This document shows, piece after piece, positions 37,932 through 46,101 of a stretch of 64,000 bases of DNA (positions within the stretch are counted from its first letter, which is position 1; every line of letters starts with the position of its first letter). A program made the position numbers and the translations under genes. The stretch lies in NCBI RefSeq assembly GCF_003967575.1, contig NZ_BIFT01000001.1, positions 4,340,001 through 4,404,000 of the forward strand. The letters run 5' to 3'. This stretch comes from Dictyobacter alpinus. GTDB taxonomy: Bacteria; Chloroflexota; Ktedonobacteria; Ktedonobacterales; Ktedonobacteraceae. Below the pieces are notes generated by a model. The model did not search any database. It was given only the letters and a program-made list of their open reading frames with translations, and had not been told where the DNA came from.

Positions 37932-39494
37932 TTAATCTATCTTGAATAATGCGTTTCTTAGCAACTCGTTAATATTGCGCCTTATTGTTCCTGCCATTTT
38001 TACTCCACTATCACGTGCAGAAGTTTCTGCCAAAGCTATAGCTACTGCAATACGTAGTAAGGGTTCAATACGTGCTGACTCAACACCGCCAAAGCTCTCA
38101 GTGAATGGATGTGCTAACGCCAAACGAACTCCAAGCCGGCGAATACTGCTTCCGAATAGATCGATTTCGGCAATCAACTGATCATAAATACTTACCCAGT
38201 CGCCGACAGATGGGTCATTTGATAATTCGAGTATGATCTGCCATTGGTTGCCATTAAGTTCTATGTTTATCACCCTTTGAGAGGCTTTCGTTACAGAAGG
38301 CAAAGATATAGGAGGGTTTTGCGTATCAGGTAGAGCCTTAATCTGTTGCTCAAGAACTTGAGGTATCTCTTTCTCTATGACATCCGCAGTTCTGGCTGTG
38401 GCAACCTCAGCTCCTGGTATGATTTCTTGGGGTTTGGGGCGCGTTCTATGGCCTTCTGCCTGGTCTAGTAGAGGTAAAGGTTCTTCATTAAGTGCTTTTT
38501 TTAGATATTCAAGGAAGATTTCTTCATGTTCCTCCCATCTAAATCCGTCTTTTGTGTGGCTAACCTCGAATCCCTCGATGTGCAACTCGCCGAATAGTCT
38601 TTGATAAACAAAACTATTGTGATGACCAAAAATATATTCTGGGCGATAACCTTCATCAGCGCTTCCCTCAATGATGCGATCACGTCTAAATAACCCAAAT
38701 CCTGCACTTGAAGTACTCCCCCTCTCTCTTAATGCTGCAAAACCATATACCCGAAGTCCTAATCCAAAATCGAAATCCAGGTTTTTCTTCCATAATCTAG
38801 GTGATTCATGAAGGTTTTTGTAAAAAGGGGCAGATAGAATCACAGGATCAGTATACGTTAACAATTCACCATTGAAACGTAACTCTAAAACATTCTCTCT
38901 GATGAAAATTCTGTAGATGCTTGCAAGGTGTTCCTTTATTTTTGCAATAGTACGTTTCTGTGGCTTTTTATGTAGCTTAGAAAGGGTAATTTCGGTATAA
39001 TGGGTATCTGATCTAGCCATTTGTGATTGAGCGGTTAATTCCTCTATGTCATCATGGACAATTTTTCCGATATCGAAAGTTATAAGCCTTTCTGTCTCTT
39101 CGTTGAGGGCTGATGTCCTTACTGTCCACTGATCTGCAAACCAGCAAGCGGCGCTTTTCATTCCCATACCAAATTCTGACAACCCATTTTGATTAGGTGG
39201 AATTGCTGCTGGCCGAAATGCTCTTGTAAAATCTTTCATGTGTATTCCTGCGGCATTATCCCTTATGATTATCTGTCCCTCATCTGCCGGATCTAGCTCA
39301 ATACTAATTTTTAGTTTGAATTGCTTATCACTAACTTCCTCGAGTTCTTGTCGATAGTCAAAAAAGCTTTGTAAGGAATTATCAACGAACTCAGCCAACG
39401 CAAACCATGGCTTATAGTTCAAGTGGCGGAGGACAGATAAAATGCTTACTCCAGGTCTGATATTTATGCGTTGTGTGTTATTGTTTTGATCCAT
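37932..39494 (-). CDS. GHKL ATPase of the MORC/MutL type
   Basis: 520 residues from the ATG at 39494; 39533 is an alternative. The Bergerat fold is clear: N-box ALAEFVDNS (E35, N39), G1 box IIIRDNAAGI (D79, G83) and G2 box GLSEFGMGMKSAA (105-116). An S5-type domain follows, with a conserved Lys candidate in LSKLHKKPQKRT. The C-terminal third is helical. MORC-like ATPases dimerise on ATP and clamp DNA. Here it forms a two-gene core with Z1. A terminator at 39860-39892 separates it from the small gene upstream, so it has its own promoter in the 39495-39859 interval. Confidence 0.88.
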   Translation of the reverse strand: MDQNNNTQRINIRPGVSILSVLRHLNYKPWFALAEFVDNSLQSFFDYRQELEEVSDKQFKLKISIELDPADEGQIIIRDNAAGIHMKDFTRAFRPAAIPPNQNGLSEFGMGMKSAACWFADQWTVRTSALNEETERLITFDIGKIVHDDIEELTAQSQMARSDTHYTEITLSKLHKKPQKRTIAKIKEHLASIYRIFIRENVLELRFNGELLTYTDPVILSAPFYKNLHESPRLWKKNLDFDFGLGLRVYGFAALRERGSTSSAGFGLFRRDRIIEGSADEGYRPEYIFGHHNSFVYQRLFGELHIEGFEVSHTKDGFRWEEHEEIFLEYLKKALNEEPLPLLDQAEGHRTRPKPQEIIPGAEVATARTADVIEKEIPQVLEQQIKALPDTQNPPISLPSVTKASQRVINIELNGNQWQIILELSNDPSVGDWVSIYDQLIAEIDLFGSSIRRLGVRLALAHPFTESFGGVESARIEPLLRIAVAIALAETSARDSGVKMAGTIRRNINELLRNALFKID

Positions 39495-39859
39495 TATCTG
39501 TTTTACGGATCTCTTTCTACAGAGAGTTACCATCTGTTTCAGAATACTATTTGATGAAGTAGGATGCGTCGTTACTTTAAGCGTTCCTATTTGCGGCTAC
39601 AAGTGAATATTATACAAGGTAAGAACAATGATTTCACTTTACGATATAAAGATAGTTATATGTGAATTAGCTATGCTTAAGATTATATTGTGCTGTGTAT
39701 GCGAAGTCAATAATACTTCGTACATCTACGTCTGATTGCATTTTCGAATTATCGTTTGTGGCTTGTGCAAGGAGCATAAACGTTAGACAAAACAACAATA
39801 GTTTCTGTTGTATAGCTATTTTTCATAAGCTAGGGTTTGCTATCGCTAAATAAACCTAA

Positions 39860-39892
39860 CACCTGCCCCAAGTATTCTCTTCAAGGCAGGTG
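39860..39892 (-). terminator. Terminator after coiled-coil gene
   Basis: cacctgcc and ggcaggtg pair around 17 nt just past the stop at 39910. Sequence on the minus side is T-rich. Splits the module into two leftward transcripts. Confidence 0.6.
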
Positions 39893-39909
39893 CTTCTTTA
39901 GAACAGAAA

Positions 39910-40146
39910 CTAGGCTCGATTATTGAAAACTTCTTTGAATGCCTCAGCGTGATGATATGTTTGTAATGCTTGATCAATAATTTTGCGATAAGGTAGGCGA
40001 TGTATTTCCCCTGGATTATTCTGTATTAATGCTAACTGCTGCTCTATTCTTTCGACTTCAGCTCTAAGCACGCGTACATCTTGCTGAAGTTTTTCAAAAT
40101 AACTACGCATTAAGACATCCGCAGCATTTTCATTTTGGCTATTCAT
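39910..40146 (-). CDS. Coiled-coil microprotein of defence module
   Basis: 78 residues, preceded by AAGGAGAG at a good distance. Residues 14-45 (YFEKLQQDVRVLRAEVERIEQQL) are a heptad-like coiled coil, and the tail is QALQTYHHAEAFKEVF. No known family. Its place between nuclease A and the ATPase genes suggests an adaptor or regulator, but that is inference from position. Confidence 0.6.
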   Translation of the reverse strand: MNSQNENAADVLMRSYFEKLQQDVRVLRAEVERIEQQLALIQNNPGEIHRLPYRKIIDQALQTYHHAEAFKEVFNNRA

Positions 40147-40477
40147 CTACTCTCTCCTTCCTTCTTGTTGGTGGCTGCCAATTTGCATGTTTCACTTGTT
40201 AAGAGTTACAATACCAGGTTTAAATATAACATATAAATTTATATAGTTCGTAACTAGCGTCATTCTCATACAAAAGGCTGACTGTTATAACTGACTTTTA
40301 CTAAGGCTTCCTAGCTAGGAAACAAAAAATGGCTTGCTGTTAAGTATATAATGCTTTATACAAAAGGCCCTAACGGTTAAAGTTAGAGCCTCTCCTCAGA
40401 GAATAAATACATCTTTATGCTGGATGGCGCCGCTAGGAACAAAGAGCTTATCGCATAGACTTAACTTTTTGCGGCAT
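40147..40477. other. Intergenic with weak terminator
   Basis: 331 AT-rich bases between nuclease A and the coiled-coil gene. aggccctaac and gttagagcct (40376-40391) form a short imperfect hairpin that could end the nuclease A message. Probably contains the promoter for the microprotein; no clear consensus. Confidence 0.4.
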
Positions 40478-41671
40478 TTATTCGTGTAGGTGTTTCCAGT
40501 GCACTCTTACCTTCGGAGACGTGTTTGCTCTTTGAATATAAGCATCAAGCTTTGTGTAAAAATCTATGCGGGCGGCAGGTGGCATTCTCAATAGCTGTGA
40601 TAATACCCACTCGTAGATATCTTGATAGTAGAATGTTAAGCTATTATATTCTAATTTGCCGAAGTAACCACTTGCATTAGTTGTGGCAATTATACTTGGA
40701 TGGATGTCTTGCTGTCTACATAAAATGATGATCTCTTTTGTTTCCGTCCCGCTCTCTCTATCAAATTCGCTTACTGATGAGAACGCATCCCTTATCCGTT
40801 GTTCGTCAAATTTCTTGACAGTCACTTCGTATATGTTATGAGTAACTTTTGTCCCATCATTATCAAACCCTTCCTCTACAATATCCCCTACTTTTTTGCT
40901 CGTTCTGTTAGTAGTATTTGCACTATCTTCATGACCGGAAACAATGATGCCTGTTTCTAGCACCTCATGGTAAGCTTGCAGCAAATATCCCGCAATCCTC
41001 TGGGGTGTATTTCCTGCGTCTGGAACCTCCATAATGAGCTGCTTACAAATTTTGTAAAGAAAATCGGGATCTGCTTCAGGCTGAACCTCTACCTTTAGAA
41101 GTGAGGATGCCTTTTGCTCTCTTAGAAAGTATGCATGAACATGGATCGCAAAATTTTCCACCTCTTCTTGTGGCATTTGTTCAATTTTTTTGACTAGTCT
41201 AACAACGGCATCCGCAACATTTTTTTGATCTTTTCCTGCTGCCCACTGTTCATTAATCTTTTGTGCAGCTTTTGCAATATTTAACACGCCTGATTGCCTG
41301 TGGGGTATTTCTTTTTCAAGCAAAATGGAACGTATTGGCTGTTCGTATATACTTCTAGGTTTACATTTATAGAAATCTTCGCTTGCTCGATATTCTGGAT
41401 CAAGCAAACGGGCCATCACAATTGTGATGATAACTTCTCTAAAGCCCCAAACGTGAGTAGAAAATAACGTTTTTAAATCCTCCTCCAAAGCAGTATCCAA
41501 TGGCAAAAAGTTATTGTTTGAAGCTCGATCAAAGTATACTTGCATTAACTCTGTAACTCTAGTATTCCGTTGCTGTGCGCTCAATTTTTTTGCTTTTTGT
41601 TTGATGAGGGGTTTAGAGGAGGGTATGTTGGTAATTCCATCATCCCCCCATAGACTCGGCAATTTATCCAC
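40478..41671 (-). CDS. Nuclease-like protein A of defence module
   Basis: 397 residues. Residues 74-182 (VWGFREVIITIVMARLLDPEY, CKPRSIYEQPIRSILL, PHRQSGVLNIAKA, and the ENFAIHVHAYFL end) match protein B closely. The C-terminal half does not. It has GDIVEEGFDND (D263), then NIYEVTVKKFDEQRIRDAF (E282, K286), which looks like a restriction-type catalytic region, although the E-x3-K spacing is not canonical. A shared N-terminal module with exchanged effector ends suggests two related endonucleases. The N-terminal 30 residues are a lysine-rich leader. 18 bp downstream of the XRE gene. Confidence 0.7.
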   Translation of the reverse strand: MDKLPSLWGDDGITNIPSSKPLIKQKAKKLSAQQRNTRVTELMQVYFDRASNNNFLPLDTALEEDLKTLFSTHVWGFREVIITIVMARLLDPEYRASEDFYKCKPRSIYEQPIRSILLEKEIPHRQSGVLNIAKAAQKINEQWAAGKDQKNVADAVVRLVKKIEQMPQEEVENFAIHVHAYFLREQKASSLLKVEVQPEADPDFLYKICKQLIMEVPDAGNTPQRIAGYLLQAYHEVLETGIIVSGHEDSANTTNRTSKKVGDIVEEGFDNDGTKVTHNIYEVTVKKFDEQRIRDAFSSVSEFDRESGTETKEIIILCRQQDIHPSIIATTNASGYFGKLEYNSLTFYYQDIYEWVLSQLLRMPPAARIDFYTKLDAYIQRANTSPKVRVHWKHLHE

Positions 41672-41689
41672 TGTAAGCTCCTTCCTGGT

Positions 41690-41995
41690 TCAATGCGAAT
41701 TTTCATCATGCTCTGAAGAGGCAACAATCTTGTCCAAAGAGATAGAAAGGATTGTTGCTAGTGCCAAAACTAGCTTTATGCTAGGATCCTTACGACTACC
41801 TGCTTCTAATCGAGAAATGTAGCTTTGGGTAATTTCAATGCCACATTCGCATAGAAGATGTGTAAGGTCTGCTTGAGTTAATTGGAGGCTTAGCCTTCTA
41901 TATTTAACTTCTTCACCAAACAGAGATGTAAAGTTATTTGTAATGCTGTGTACTTGATTTAGCTTTTCAGCAGATAGCCCTTTTGGGTTGTTCAT
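41690..41995 (-). CDS. XRE-family regulator of the restriction module
   Basis: 101 residues from the ATG at 41995; a GTG at 42007 is possible. The HTH is LQLTQADLTHLLCECGIEITQSYISRLEAGSRKDPS, at residues 44-79, with the usual LALATILSISLDKIV end. Size and position beside a methyltransferase fit a controller (C) protein. A TATAAT lies upstream at 42042-42037, and the large palindrome at 42071-42110 is shared with the divergent methyltransferase promoter. Confidence 0.88.
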   Translation of the reverse strand: MNNPKGLSAEKLNQVHSITNNFTSLFGEEVKYRRLSLQLTQADLTHLLCECGIEITQSYISRLEAGSRKDPSIKLVLALATILSISLDKIVASSEHDENSH

Positions 41996-42066
41996 CACAC
42001 CCCTCACTCTGATGATTTTGTTGATAACAAAAACAGATTATACTTGAAGTGGACGCTTTTAACCTC

Positions 42067-42110
42067 TTGACATATGTACATGATCATGGTACATTGATCA
42101 TGTACATATG
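42067..42110 (+). promoter_or_regulatory. Methyltransferase promoter overlapped by 40-bp palindrome
   Basis: TTGACA (42067-42072), 17 bp, TACATT (42090-42095). The arms catatgtacatgatca (42071-42086) and tgatcatgtacatatg (42095-42110) are perfect 16-bp complements separated by 8 nt and cover the whole core promoter. A binding protein here would block the methyltransferase, and possibly influence the divergent XRE gene. Confidence 0.8.
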
Positions 42111-42164
42111 ACTGACAGTCATATTTTAGAGATTCATAAAAAACTGGTCGTCCAAGGAGTGCTT

Positions 42165-43220
42165 ATGAATGAGTCTATACAACCCAGAGCCATAGATATT
42201 TTTTCAGGGGCTGGTGGTCTTTCATTAGGCCTTCATATGGCTGGTTGGAATGTTGAAGCAGCCTTAGAAATTGATAAGTATGCTACTAAAACTTATCAGC
42301 AAAATTTCCCTAATGCTACTATTATGAATGTCGATGTCTCTGAGATAGATTTTAAGCAATTCCAGGGTATCGATTTATTAGCAGGTGGTCCTCCATGTCA
42401 GCCTTTTTCAGTTGCGGGAAAGCAAGAGGCTGCAAAAGATTTACGCGATATGTTACCACAGTTTATTAGGGCAGTAAAGGAGGCTCAACCTAAAGCATTT
42501 TTAATGGAGAATGTCCGAGGCCTAATTACTCCTAAACATCGGACATATGCTTTACTAGCAATAAACCAACTAGAACAATTAGGGTATTCAGTCCATTGGG
42601 CTGTGTTAGATGCGGCATCATATGGTGTACCTCAGCATCGAGAACGAATTTTTATTGTTGGAGTTCCTAAAAAAACACCTTTTAAATTTCCTAACCCAAC
42701 TTATGGACCTCAAGCGCCTGAACCTTATGTTACAGTACGAAGAGCACTAAATGGGGTTCCAGCAGATATACCAAATAACGCAATTATAACGTATGCTAAA
42801 AACCCAGTACTTCGTCCCAGCCCTTGGGCCGGTCTGTATGTCAATGGCCAAGGAAGAGCTCTTAATATGGATGAGCCAAGCCTTACTATTCCAGCATCAG
42901 CAGGCGGAAATAGGACTCATATTCTAGACCCAGACGGTATTTTGCTTGAGTATCATAAGCATTTGATGAATGGTGGAGTTCCCCGATTAGGGATTGTCGA
43001 TAATGTTCGACGCCTAACTGTACGTGAATCTGCTCGCTTGCAATCATTTCCAGATACCTTCGACTTTACTGGACCACGATCAAAACAATATGCTCAAATT
43101 GGTAATGCCGTACCGCCATTATTGGCTGAAGCAGTTGGAATGGCTATTTTTAAAGCACTATTTGTCACGGAGATAGTCAAAGGCAAAGAACTAGAAGTGG
43201 CACAAGCTACCTTATTCTAG
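42165..43220 (+). CDS. C5-cytosine DNA methyltransferase
   Basis: 351 residues from the ATG at 42165, chosen because AAGGAG lies 5 nt upstream; the ATG at 42108 falls next to the expected transcription start and inside the palindrome. Motifs are all present: I DIFSGAGGLSLGL, IV GGPPCQPFS (C78 nucleophile), VI MENVRGL, VIII QHRERIF, IX RLTVRESARLQSFPDTF, X QIGNAVPP. The target-recognition region between VIII and IX is of normal size, so it recognises one specific site. It would protect host DNA from the associated nucleases. Confidence 0.95.
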   Translation: MNESIQPRAIDIFSGAGGLSLGLHMAGWNVEAALEIDKYATKTYQQNFPNATIMNVDVSEIDFKQFQGIDLLAGGPPCQPFSVAGKQEAAKDLRDMLPQFIRAVKEAQPKAFLMENVRGLITPKHRTYALLAINQLEQLGYSVHWAVLDAASYGVPQHRERIFIVGVPKKTPFKFPNPTYGPQAPEPYVTVRRALNGVPADIPNNAIITYAKNPVLRPSPWAGLYVNGQGRALNMDEPSLTIPASAGGNRTHILDPDGILLEYHKHLMNGGVPRLGIVDNVRRLTVRESARLQSFPDTFDFTGPRSKQYAQIGNAVPPLLAEAVGMAIFKALFVTEIVKGKELEVAQATLF

Positions 43221-43271
43221 GGACATAGATTGCTCTAATTTTTTAGCTCTTGAACTGCTAATTAAAAGTAT

Positions 43272-43318
43272 AATTGAAAAGCACCTCATTTAAACAATAA
43301 GTGAGGTGCTTTTCAATT
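43272..43318. terminator. Bidirectional terminator
   Basis: aattgaaaagcacctca and its exact complement (17 bp) around a 13-nt loop, with T-runs on both sides. It separates the convergent methyltransferase and HTH-GNAT genes. Confidence 0.85.
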
Positions 43319-43370
43319 TAAAACTTTCAATTAGGAATGGTTTTCGTGTTAGTTATAGACTACTGTGAGA

Positions 43371-44174
43371 TTACTTATGATGAAACTTTTGCCATTCTTT
43401 AACGCCCCGCTTGTATTCGTCTACGAGGAATGATTTTGATGTGTTTGGATCTAGCACAAATGTGAGTCTCTTACCTAACTTATTTCCAAATTGTTCCATA
43501 CCGACATGTAAAGCCATTGCGATGCCTGTGGGTGTTTCGCTTGTTGCATAGACTTTGGATAAGATAACACCTCTCCTCCCCAACTTACCCAGCTCATTAG
43601 TAAGACCTCTAATTAAAACGCGAACATAGTGTTTTCTCGTTGTCGCATCGACATCAGGCTCACTGGCGATAATGGCAAGACATTCAACTGCTTTTCCTGG
43701 CTCGAACGCTTCAACATTCTCTGCGTCTATTTCCCACCCACGAATTTTACCGTTCATAAAATCCATCAAGGTTTCATGCTTTAAAGGGAGTAGATGGAAG
43801 AAGGCGACAACCTTATCCCCATGCTTAACCACATAACAGCTTTCTGGGTTTTTCCTCAACCAGCTTTGTCGTAGTTGGCTGCTCATCGTGTTTGGTGAAA
43901 TGGCTCTTTTTGAGATTTGATACACAGTTTCCATATCTTCTTCTTGTGCTATCGCGAAATTGGTTTTTGGTGGCTCTTCTGCTGTGAGAAATGCGAGCCA
44001 CTTCTCTGCGTATGTGTCCACTTCTTCTTTGAGATAAACGCCAGTCTTTCTTCCTGGGGGAGTGATCTTTCTGAGTTTTCTTTGGTTAACCAGGTTTCTT
44101 AATGCTGGCTCTGTGATTGCAAGTTTCCTTTGCACCTCTCTACCGCTGTAATACCTATCACTTAATTGCACCAT
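43371..44174 (-). CDS. HTH protein fused to a GNAT-like domain
   Basis: 267 residues. Residues 1-60 form a MerR/excisionase-like winged helix (YYSGREVQRKLAITEPALRN, TGVYLKEEVDTYAEKW). Residues 75-250 are GNAT-like, with ESCYVVKHGDKVVAFFHLLPL and a VECLAIIAS strand where acetyl-CoA would bind. It is divergent from the long rightward operon, and the promoter between them is surrounded by TGTGAATGTGAA repeats. It is therefore the best candidate for the repressor or activator of the replication operon. Acetyl-CoA sensing is conjecture. Confidence 0.75.
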   Translation of the reverse strand: MVQLSDRYYSGREVQRKLAITEPALRNLVNQRKLRKITPPGRKTGVYLKEEVDTYAEKWLAFLTAEEPPKTNFAIAQEEDMETVYQISKRAISPNTMSSQLRQSWLRKNPESCYVVKHGDKVVAFFHLLPLKHETLMDFMNGKIRGWEIDAENVEAFEPGKAVECLAIIASEPDVDATTRKHYVRVLIRGLTNELGKLGRRGVILSKVYATSETPTGIAMALHVGMEQFGNKLGKRLTFVLDPNTSKSFLVDEYKRGVKEWQKFHHK

Positions 44175-44227
44175 TTCAGGCCTCCTTTTCTCTATGTGCT
44201 TCCAGTGCTACTTTTAAGATTATACAG

Positions 44228-44359
44228 TGTCAATGTGAAATAGGCAAGCAATCAATAGTGTGAACATTAAGATTTCATTAATATCAATAATGTGAATGTG
44301 AATTAATTGACAAGCTGGATTTTCTCAGGTATTATTAAAGCATCGAATGTGAATGTGAA
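44228..44359 (+). promoter_or_regulatory. Replication-operon promoter with three direct repeats
   Basis: TTGACA (44307-44312), 17 bp, TATTAT (44330-44335). Repeats tgtgaatgtgaa at 44291-44302 and 44348-44359 flank it. A third, with one mismatch, lies at 44228-44239. Spacing of 63 and 57 bp suggests sites on the same or nearly same face of the helix, as for a looping repressor. Confidence 0.75.
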
Positions 44360-44429
44360 CTTTGTGAGTGTGTAAAATGTTATCGTTTAAATGGCAAGCC
44401 GTAAGGTTTGAGTATGTAGGAGGTGGCCT

Positions 44430-44630
44430 ATGAGTCGAGATATTCGTCGGACGGAACTTGAGTATGTCAAACAGCCGAAGCATGCTCGTGTATCATTTCA
44501 CGCGGCCCAGTGCCAGGATTGTGGTCGTGAACTTCGGATCACTCATGTAATACGTCGGTTTGGTGGCCGCTGCCGCGCTTGTTGGTCTACCCTGCACTTT
44601 GGCGTGGCTGATGTTGAGGTGGTGAGCTAA
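44430..44630 (+). CDS. Zinc-ribbon microprotein 1
   Basis: 66 residues with CQDCG and CRACW knuckles about 20 residues apart. It starts after GGAGGTGGCCT, a ribosome site pattern repeated through the operon. Paralogous to the gene at 44905 (CVECG, then CVGCW). First gene after the operator-flanked promoter. No known family; probably nucleic-acid or protein binding. Confidence 0.65.
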   Translation: MSRDIRRTELEYVKQPKHARVSFHAAQCQDCGRELRITHVIRRFGGRCRACWSTLHFGVADVEVVS

Positions 44631-44893
44631 TGGCGATTTTGCGGGCACAAGTATTACAGGTCCATGTTTTCTGTTCTCCTTCGTTGCTGGATGTCGAGCC
44701 AGATGTCTCAACGGAAGAAATGGCGGTTTCTGTGAGTGGCGCGGTGTCTGCGGTGATGCGCCGCTATGGCATCAACCTGGCGGCGGAGGTGTATGTGCGC
44801 TCTCAAGAGCGTGAGATGTGGTTGCACGATGTGATCCTGTGCCAGAGTGGCATTACCTATGAATTTCCTGTGGAGCGGTCTATCAGTCTGTGA
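44630..44893 (+). CDS. Hypothetical 87-residue protein
   Basis: The ATG overlaps the previous stop by one base (TAATG), indicating translational coupling. Mixed alpha/beta, no membrane helix. Residues such as EEMAVSVSGAVSAVMRRYGI form an amphipathic helix. Not recognised. Confidence 0.55.
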   Translation: MAILRAQVLQVHVFCSPSLLDVEPDVSTEEMAVSVSGAVSAVMRRYGINLAAEVYVRSQEREMWLHDVILCQSGITYEFPVERSISL

Positions 44894-44904
44894 GGAGGTG
44901 GCCT

Positions 44905-45111
44905 ATGCATGGAATGCGCCGTCGTCTTGGTCAACCAGTCAATCAGTACTCACATGAGTATCATTTGTCTCGAACGGTTCAGTGCGTGGAATGTGGTGTG
45001 GAACTGCACAAGGATCATCATTTTGTCTTGCGTGGTCGTCGGTGTGTGGGCTGCTGGCAGCGGTCTGAGGTCAGTGAATGTGGTGTCGTGGTGTATACGG
45101 CAAGCCATTAG
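44905..45111 (+). CDS. Zinc-ribbon microprotein 2
   Basis: 68 residues from the ATG at 44905, after GGAGGTGGCCT. CVECGVELHKDHHFVLRG and RRCVGCWQRS repeat the pattern of the 44430 gene, so the two come from a duplication. Probable single zinc site. Confidence 0.65.
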   Translation: MHGMRRRLGQPVNQYSHEYHLSRTVQCVECGVELHKDHHFVLRGRRCVGCWQRSEVSECGVVVYTASH

Positions 45112-45163
45112 GATATGTTGGTGTTGTTGTGACGCCTGGGAGCAGGCGGGAAGGAGTCGGCCT

Positions 45164-45316
45164 ATGAATACTGTCTACATTTTTGCGATTCTGTTGGTAC
45201 TCGGCATTTTGTTCGCCTTTGGTGTGCGTCGTCTGCGTATGGTTGGAATTAGTCTGCTGACTGTGGTGGCTCTGGCGTGTGCGTATGTGTGGTTAGGTCA
45301 TCTCCATATTCCGTAG
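45164..45316 (+). CDS. Two-helix membrane microprotein
   Basis: 50 residues from the ATG at 45164, after AAGGAGTCGGCCT. Two helices (YIFAILLVLGILFAFGV and MVGISLLTVVALACAYVWL) and almost no loops. Unknown role. Such tiny membrane proteins are common in integrative elements. Confidence 0.5.
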   Translation: MNTVYIFAILLVLGILFAFGVRRLRMVGISLLTVVALACAYVWLGHLHIP

Positions 45317-45325
45317 GGGGTGGCT

Positions 45326-45571
45326 ATGAGTCGTGGCAAGTGGATGCGGCATGCGTGTGGTTATCGCCTGTGGTCGTATGTGCAAACGGTGCTTGGTGGC
45401 AAGGTGATGGTCAACTATCGGGATGGGGTGAGGGATGAGCCGGGTTTGATCGTGTCGTGTTGTCCTGGATGTGGGCAGGCGTTGCAGATGTGGTGGGATG
45501 ATCCGACGGGGGATGTGGTTCGTGCGTGGGAGCAGCGATTTCAGCGGATGATTGATGAGGCAGTTGGGTAA
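45326..45571 (+). CDS. Zinc-ribbon-like microprotein 3
   Basis: 81 residues from the ATG at 45326 (GGGGGTGGCT upstream). One CCPGCG knuckle near residue 45; an upstream HAC may supply another ligand. Basic N-terminus. Not recognised. A hairpin at 45628-45681 followed by TTTTT lies downstream and may terminate or attenuate here. Confidence 0.5.
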   Translation: MSRGKWMRHACGYRLWSYVQTVLGGKVMVNYRDGVRDEPGLIVSCCPGCGQALQMWWDDPTGDVVRAWEQRFQRMIDEAVG

Positions 45572-45627
45572 ATAAATGATCAGTGGTTGGCGGGCCGGAT
45601 ACATGGCGGGGTAGGCGGGTAGTTGGG

Positions 45628-45681
45628 GTGCGTAAGAACAGAGTGTGGTGGGGATGTGGCCCGAACTCTGTACGTACGCAC
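45628..45681 (+). terminator. Internal terminator or attenuator
   Basis: gtgcgta with tacgcac and acagagt with actctgt form a two-part stem, followed by ATTTTTAC. It divides the microprotein genes from the rest of the operon. Confidence 0.5.
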
Positions 45682-45743
45682 ATTTTTACATACAGACAAC
45701 ATGATGAATTGCAGTCGAGGTGATGACTGATTGGAGGTTGCCC

Positions 45744-46088
45744 ATGAATATGAATGCGATTGTGTTAAATGCTGACGTGCTTGAGAGCACTTTTTATGAT
45801 CAGATGACGGGTGCACCGCGTCAAGGCCATTCGGTCAAACTGACCGTCATTGATGGCGATACCTTTGAGAAATACGAATGCCAGTTCTCTGGCGGTTTTG
45901 CTGAGCTTGAAGAGTTGAAGCAGTTGCGTCAGATGAATGCGACGCCTGAGCAGTGTGATGAAGTGGTCAATCGGCTGCGTGCGAATCTGCCTGCGACCAT
46001 GACCACCTTGAATTTTGATGTGGTCAAGATTAAGGGTAAAGGCTCGTTCTTGACACTCGTCTGCCGTTTTGCGCAGGTGACTGCTTAA
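45744..46088 (+). CDS. Hypothetical 114-residue protein
   Basis: From the ATG at 45744 after TTGGAGGTTGCCC. Beta-rich N-terminal half (KLTVIDGDTFEKYECQFSGG) and a helical middle. No cysteines, no membrane segment. Possibly a single-strand-binding-like barrel, but no diagnostic motif. Confidence 0.6.
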   Translation: MNMNAIVLNADVLESTFYDQMTGAPRQGHSVKLTVIDGDTFEKYECQFSGGFAELEELKQLRQMNATPEQCDEVVNRLRANLPATMTTLNFDVVKIKGKGSFLTLVCRFAQVTA

Positions 46089-46101
46089 GTAGGAGGTGCC
46101 T

